Below the pieces are notes generated by a model. The model had not been told where the DNA came from. It saw only the letters and a list, made by a program, of their open reading frames with translations, and made no database searches. Made by a program: the position numbers and the translations under genes. A stretch of DNA of 64,000 bases, taken from the NCBI RefSeq assembly GCF_000717345.1, contig NZ_JNZA01000030.1, forward strand, positions 1 through 64,000. Reading direction: 5' to 3'. Every line of letters starts with the position of its first letter. The first letter of the stretch is position 1. Positions 61,783 through 64,000 of this stretch are shown here, in pieces. This stretch comes from Streptomyces lydicus (GTDB taxonomy: Bacteria; Actinomycetota; Actinomycetes; Streptomycetales; Streptomycetaceae).

Positions 61783-62744
61783 CGCGGCAACTCCGGTGCG
61801 GTGAGGGGGGACAGGGCGGGGCCGGCGCCGGCGCCCGGGCCGTCCGCCGGGCGGCGCAGGGCCGCGTACGTCCCGGCCGCGGTGGCTGCCACCAGGACGC
61901 CGAGCGCACCCAGCGTCGGGGCGTCGGGGTGGATCAGTGCCTGGCCGCGCAGCGCCTGCCAGGTCACCAGCGCCAGCAGCCCGGTGAGGAAGCCGGCTGC
62001 GACCAGTACCAGGCGCAGCCGGGTCCGCTCGCTCCGCAGCCGGCCGGCCCGCCCGGCCAGCGCCTCGATCCCGTAGAGGAACAGCGGCAGCGCCTGGAGG
62101 GCGTGCATGCCGACGAAGTGCGGGACGCGCAGATCGCCGCCGGTGGTGTTCCAGCCGGTGAGCGGCATGGCCGGGCCGCCGTCGGGGACGCCGACGCTGT
62201 GCGCGCCGACGACGGTCCGCAGGGCGCCCGCGGCCTGCTGCTCGGGGGTGGGGGCCAGCATCAGCCCGCCGACCAGCAGGCCGGCCAGGGCGATCAGCGC
62301 GCCGAGCCGGATCGCCCAGGTGACGGCCCGGTCGCCGAGGCGGGCCCGCAGGAGCAGCACCGCGATGACGAGGGTGCCGAGCCACAGGACCACGATGGTG
62401 AGCCCCATGACCACGAACAGCGCCCGGTCCAGCGGGGTTTCGACGTTGAAGTGGCTGCGCCGGCCGCGGGCGGCCTGCCCGGTGATGACGGCCATCTCGA
62501 CGATGCCGGCCGCCACGACGGTGCGGGCGGCCCATCGGCCGGTCCGCCCCGGCGCCGGGTGCCGGGAGAGCATCCAGGCGAGCGTCAGCCCGTAGGCGGC
62601 GAACGACACCGCGAACTTGAACGGCTTGAACCAGATCGGTGCCCCGGCCAGCACCCGGTCGTCGAGGACCAGGCCGGCCGCGGTGACGGCCGCGAGTGCG
62701 GCCATCGCCCAGGAGAAGGCGAGCAGTGAACGGTATCTGGACAT
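61779..62744 (-). CDS. Polytopic membrane protein, unknown function
   Basis: A 321-aa protein with about eight hydrophobic segments. Notable stretches are WFKPFKFAVSFAAYGLTLAWML, RGRRSHFNVETPLDRALFVVMG, and DLRVPHFVGMHALQALPLFLYG, in which histidines sit at membrane borders. I do not know the family by name. It is coupled to the DUF4281 gene by a 4-bp overlap and divergent from a MerR regulator, so that regulator probably controls both. Confidence 0.8.
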   Translation of the reverse strand: MSRYRSLLAFSWAMAALAAVTAAGLVLDDRVLAGAPIWFKPFKFAVSFAAYGLTLAWMLSRHPAPGRTGRWAARTVVAAGIVEMAVITGQAARGRRSHFNVETPLDRALFVVMGLTIVVLWLGTLVIAVLLLRARLGDRAVTWAIRLGALIALAGLLVGGLMLAPTPEQQAAGALRTVVGAHSVGVPDGGPAMPLTGWNTTGGDLRVPHFVGMHALQALPLFLYGIEALAGRAGRLRSERTRLRLVLVAAGFLTGLLALVTWQALRGQALIHPDAPTLGALGVLVAATAAGTYAALRRPADGPGAGAGPALSPLTAPELPR

Positions 62745-62766
62745 ACGGATCCCCCCGGAGAGTATG

Positions 62767-62810
62767 GATAGTGGCGCTAACCGCTATCTGATAGCAGGAC
62801 TATCTAAGAT
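62767..62810. promoter_or_regulatory. Divergent operator region between the membrane operon and merR
   Basis: GATAGTGG (62767-62774) and CCGCTATC (62781-62788) make an inverted repeat with one mismatch; CTATC-T-GATAG (62784-62794) is a perfect small palindrome and another CTATC lies at 62800. TAAGAT at 62805-62810 could be the -10 of merR. Repeated GATAG/CTATC half-sites suggest a MerR-type site. Confidence 0.5.
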
Positions 62811-62899
62811 GAGGGCCGGATTGGCAAGGCCGGGAGTGGGCAGGGCGCCCGGAAAGCACACGGCGCCGGGTGGGAACCCGGCGCGGGAAAGGGCGGCAG

Positions 62900-63559
62900 A
62901 TGCGCATCGGGGAGTTGAGTCGCGCGACGGGCGTCGCGGTCCCGACGATCAAGTACTACGTCCGCGAGGGGCTGCTGCCCGCGGGCCGGCTGACCAGCCC
63001 CAACCAGGCGCGTTACGACGACGGTCACGTGCGCAGGCTGCGGCTGATCCGCGGGCTGATGGACGTCGGCGGGCTCTCGGTCTCGGCCGTCCGCGAGGTG
63101 CTGGCCGCCGTCGACTCGCCGCGGGAGCCGGTGCACAAGGTCCTCGGCGCGGCCCAGCTGGCGATCACCCCGCCGCCGGCGGTGACCCCGGACGGCATGG
63201 AGGCGGCGCGCGGGAAGGTCGCGGAGATCATCCGCCGGCGCGGCTGGCGGGTGGGGGACGACAACCCCGCCGTCGAGGCGCTGGCCGTGGCGCTGGCCAC
63301 CTTCGAGGGCATCGGCCACGGTGACTTCGAGGAGGTCGTGGACGACTACGCCGCGGCCTGCGAGCGGGTGGCCGAAGCCGATCTGGCCTGGGTGGGCCGC
63401 AACGCGGAGGTCGACGGCCTGGTGGAGAGCGTCGTGGTGGGGACGGTCCTGGGGGACGCGGTCCTGACGGCGATGCGGCGGTTGGCGCACGTGGACGCCT
63501 CGGCCCGCCGGTACGAGCAGGGGACGGGAGGCCCGGCGGGCGCGTCCGGGACGGCGTAG
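62900..63559 (+). CDS. MerR-family transcriptional regulator
   Basis: A 219-aa regulator: MRIGELSRATGVAVPTIKYYVREGLLPAG is the MerR winged helix, followed by NQARYDDGHVRRLRLIRGLMDVGGLS and a helical effector region without metal-binding cysteines. The ATG at 62900 has GGAAAGGGCGG upstream. It is divergent from the two membrane genes. The inducer is unknown; a small hydrophobic molecule or stress signal would be usual for Cys-less members. Confidence 0.88.
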   Translation: MRIGELSRATGVAVPTIKYYVREGLLPAGRLTSPNQARYDDGHVRRLRLIRGLMDVGGLSVSAVREVLAAVDSPREPVHKVLGAAQLAITPPPAVTPDGMEAARGKVAEIIRRRGWRVGDDNPAVEALAVALATFEGIGHGDFEEVVDDYAAACERVAEADLAWVGRNAEVDGLVESVVVGTVLGDAVLTAMRRLAHVDASARRYEQGTGGPAGASGTA

Positions 63560-63600
63560 GCCGTGTCTTTCGGATCATGCCGGGCCGAAAGACACTGCCC
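63557..63600. repeat. Dispersed stop-codon-abutting repeat, copy 2
   Basis: Starts in the TAG stop of merR. GTGTCTTTCGG (63563-63573) pairs perfectly with CCGAAAGACAC (63585-63595) around ATCATGCCGGG. It shares GTCTT-Y-CGGATCA, CCGGGCCG and AAAG with the element at 17793-17832. Confidence 0.6.
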
Positions 63601-63621
63601 AGGCGTCGGTGGGCCGGACAC

Positions 63622-63659
63622 GGGTGCGGCCCGGCCGCCGGAACGGCCGGGTCGCACCC
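63622..63659. terminator. Terminator between merR and the siderophore-interacting gene
   Basis: GGGTGCGGCCCGGCCG (63622-63637) pairs with 63644-63659 with one G-U pair and a 6-nt loop, between convergent genes. Confidence 0.75.
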
Positions 63660-63675
63660 GGGTGATGACGAGCGG

Positions 63676-64000
63676 TCAGGAAGCCGCGGCCGGCGTCGCC
63701 TCCTGCTCGGCCTCCACCTGCTGGTTCCAGGCGCGCTTGCCGGCCTGCCAGCCGTCCTCGTCGTGGCCGGTGCGCCAGTAGCCGGAGATCGAGAGCGACT
63801 CGCGGGGGATCTCCCGCTCGACGCGCAGCAGGCGGCGGAGTTCCTTGACGAAGCCCGCCTCGCCGTGCACGAACGCCTGGACCCGGCCGGCCGGGAAGTT
63901 CAAGTCCCGTACGGCGGCGACCAGTTCGCGGCCGACCGGGGCCGCGCCGCGGTACAGCCAGCGGACAGTGGCGCCGGCCGGGGCGTCCAGCTCCTGGCGC
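63676..64000 (-). CDS. Siderophore-interacting protein, C-terminal part (runs off the window)
   Basis: The visible 107 or so residues are the C-terminal NAD(P)H-binding part of a siderophore-interacting flavoprotein of the ViuB/YqjH type, which reduces ferric siderophores in the cytoplasm. Recognisable stretches are TVRWLYRG, FVHGEAGFVKELRRLL and LSISGYWRTGHDEDGW followed by KRAWNQQVE. The frame is open up to base 64000; the FAD domain is outside. A strong hairpin follows the stop. Confidence 0.9.
   Translation of the reverse strand, partial: RQELDAPAGATVRWLYRGAAPVGRELVAAVRDLNFPAGRVQAFVHGEAGFVKELRRLLRVEREIPRESLSISGYWRTGHDEDGWQAGKRAWNQQVEAEQEATPAAAS

Overview
The window is chromosomal DNA from a Streptomyces or very close relative. 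It has very high GC content, GTG and TTG starts, mycothiol and Pup-proteasome genes, and gene order that matches, from memory, the conserved metH-gyl-mshC-proteasome neighbourhood of Streptomyces chromosomes. I saw no tRNA, rRNA, CRISPR array, prophage, transposase or biosynthetic gene cluster. Most of the window is core genome; the clearest accessory block is the sugar-acid operon at about 9.9-20.7 kb.

Layout. 1-2.8 kb: a truncated gene, an aldo/keto reductase, and a frameshifted LLM (luciferase-like) oxidoreductase behind a helically phased decamer repeat. 3-9.8 kb: ferritin-like protein, CorA, phosphomutase-like protein, DUF3090, SCO1664-family protein, mshC (mycothiol ligase), PAC2 protein. 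9.9-20.7 kb: an L-fucose-type non-phosphorylative catabolic operon (fuconate dehydratase, two SDRs, ribose-type ABC importer, aldose dehydrogenase, lactonase), followed on the other strand by its probable FadR/GntR repressor and a membrane-anchored glycosidase-like protein. A matching ATCCGAT-type inverted repeat lies at both the operon and repressor promoters. 20.9-25.9 kb: glycerol operon glpF-glpK-glpD with gylR. 26-30.6 kb: metH and a HAD hydrolase. 30.9-34.2 kb: two tandem family-5 solute-binding lipoproteins with no membrane partner. 34.3-39.6 kb: response regulator, RecB-like nuclease, site-2 protease, trmI, secreted protein, ferredoxin.

39.8-58.7 kb is the Pup-proteasome and Tat region: arc (AAA unfoldase), dop, pup, prcB, prcA, a LacI/MFS pair, pafA, two FKBP isomerases, pafB, pafC, two small unknown genes, tatA, tatC and a Ski2-like helicase. 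Pup ends in GGQ, so Dop must deamidate it before PafA can ligate it; Arc and PrcBA then degrade tagged proteins; PafBC is the WYL-domain DNA-damage regulator. Hairpins after arc, pup and prcA split the cluster into several transcription units.

58.8-64 kb: an alkanesulfonate-monooxygenase-like gene preceded by a 25-codon leader peptide ending Cys-Cys-Arg (probable cysteine-sensing attenuator), a RhaM-type mutarotase, a SnoaL-like protein, a two-gene membrane operon divergent from a MerR regulator, and the end of a siderophore-interacting protein.

Across the window several genes (phosphomutase, mshC, trmI, pafA, a 67-aa membrane protein and probably the leader peptide) have a TAnnnT-like -10 box exactly 6-7 nt before the start codon, which implies leaderless mRNAs.
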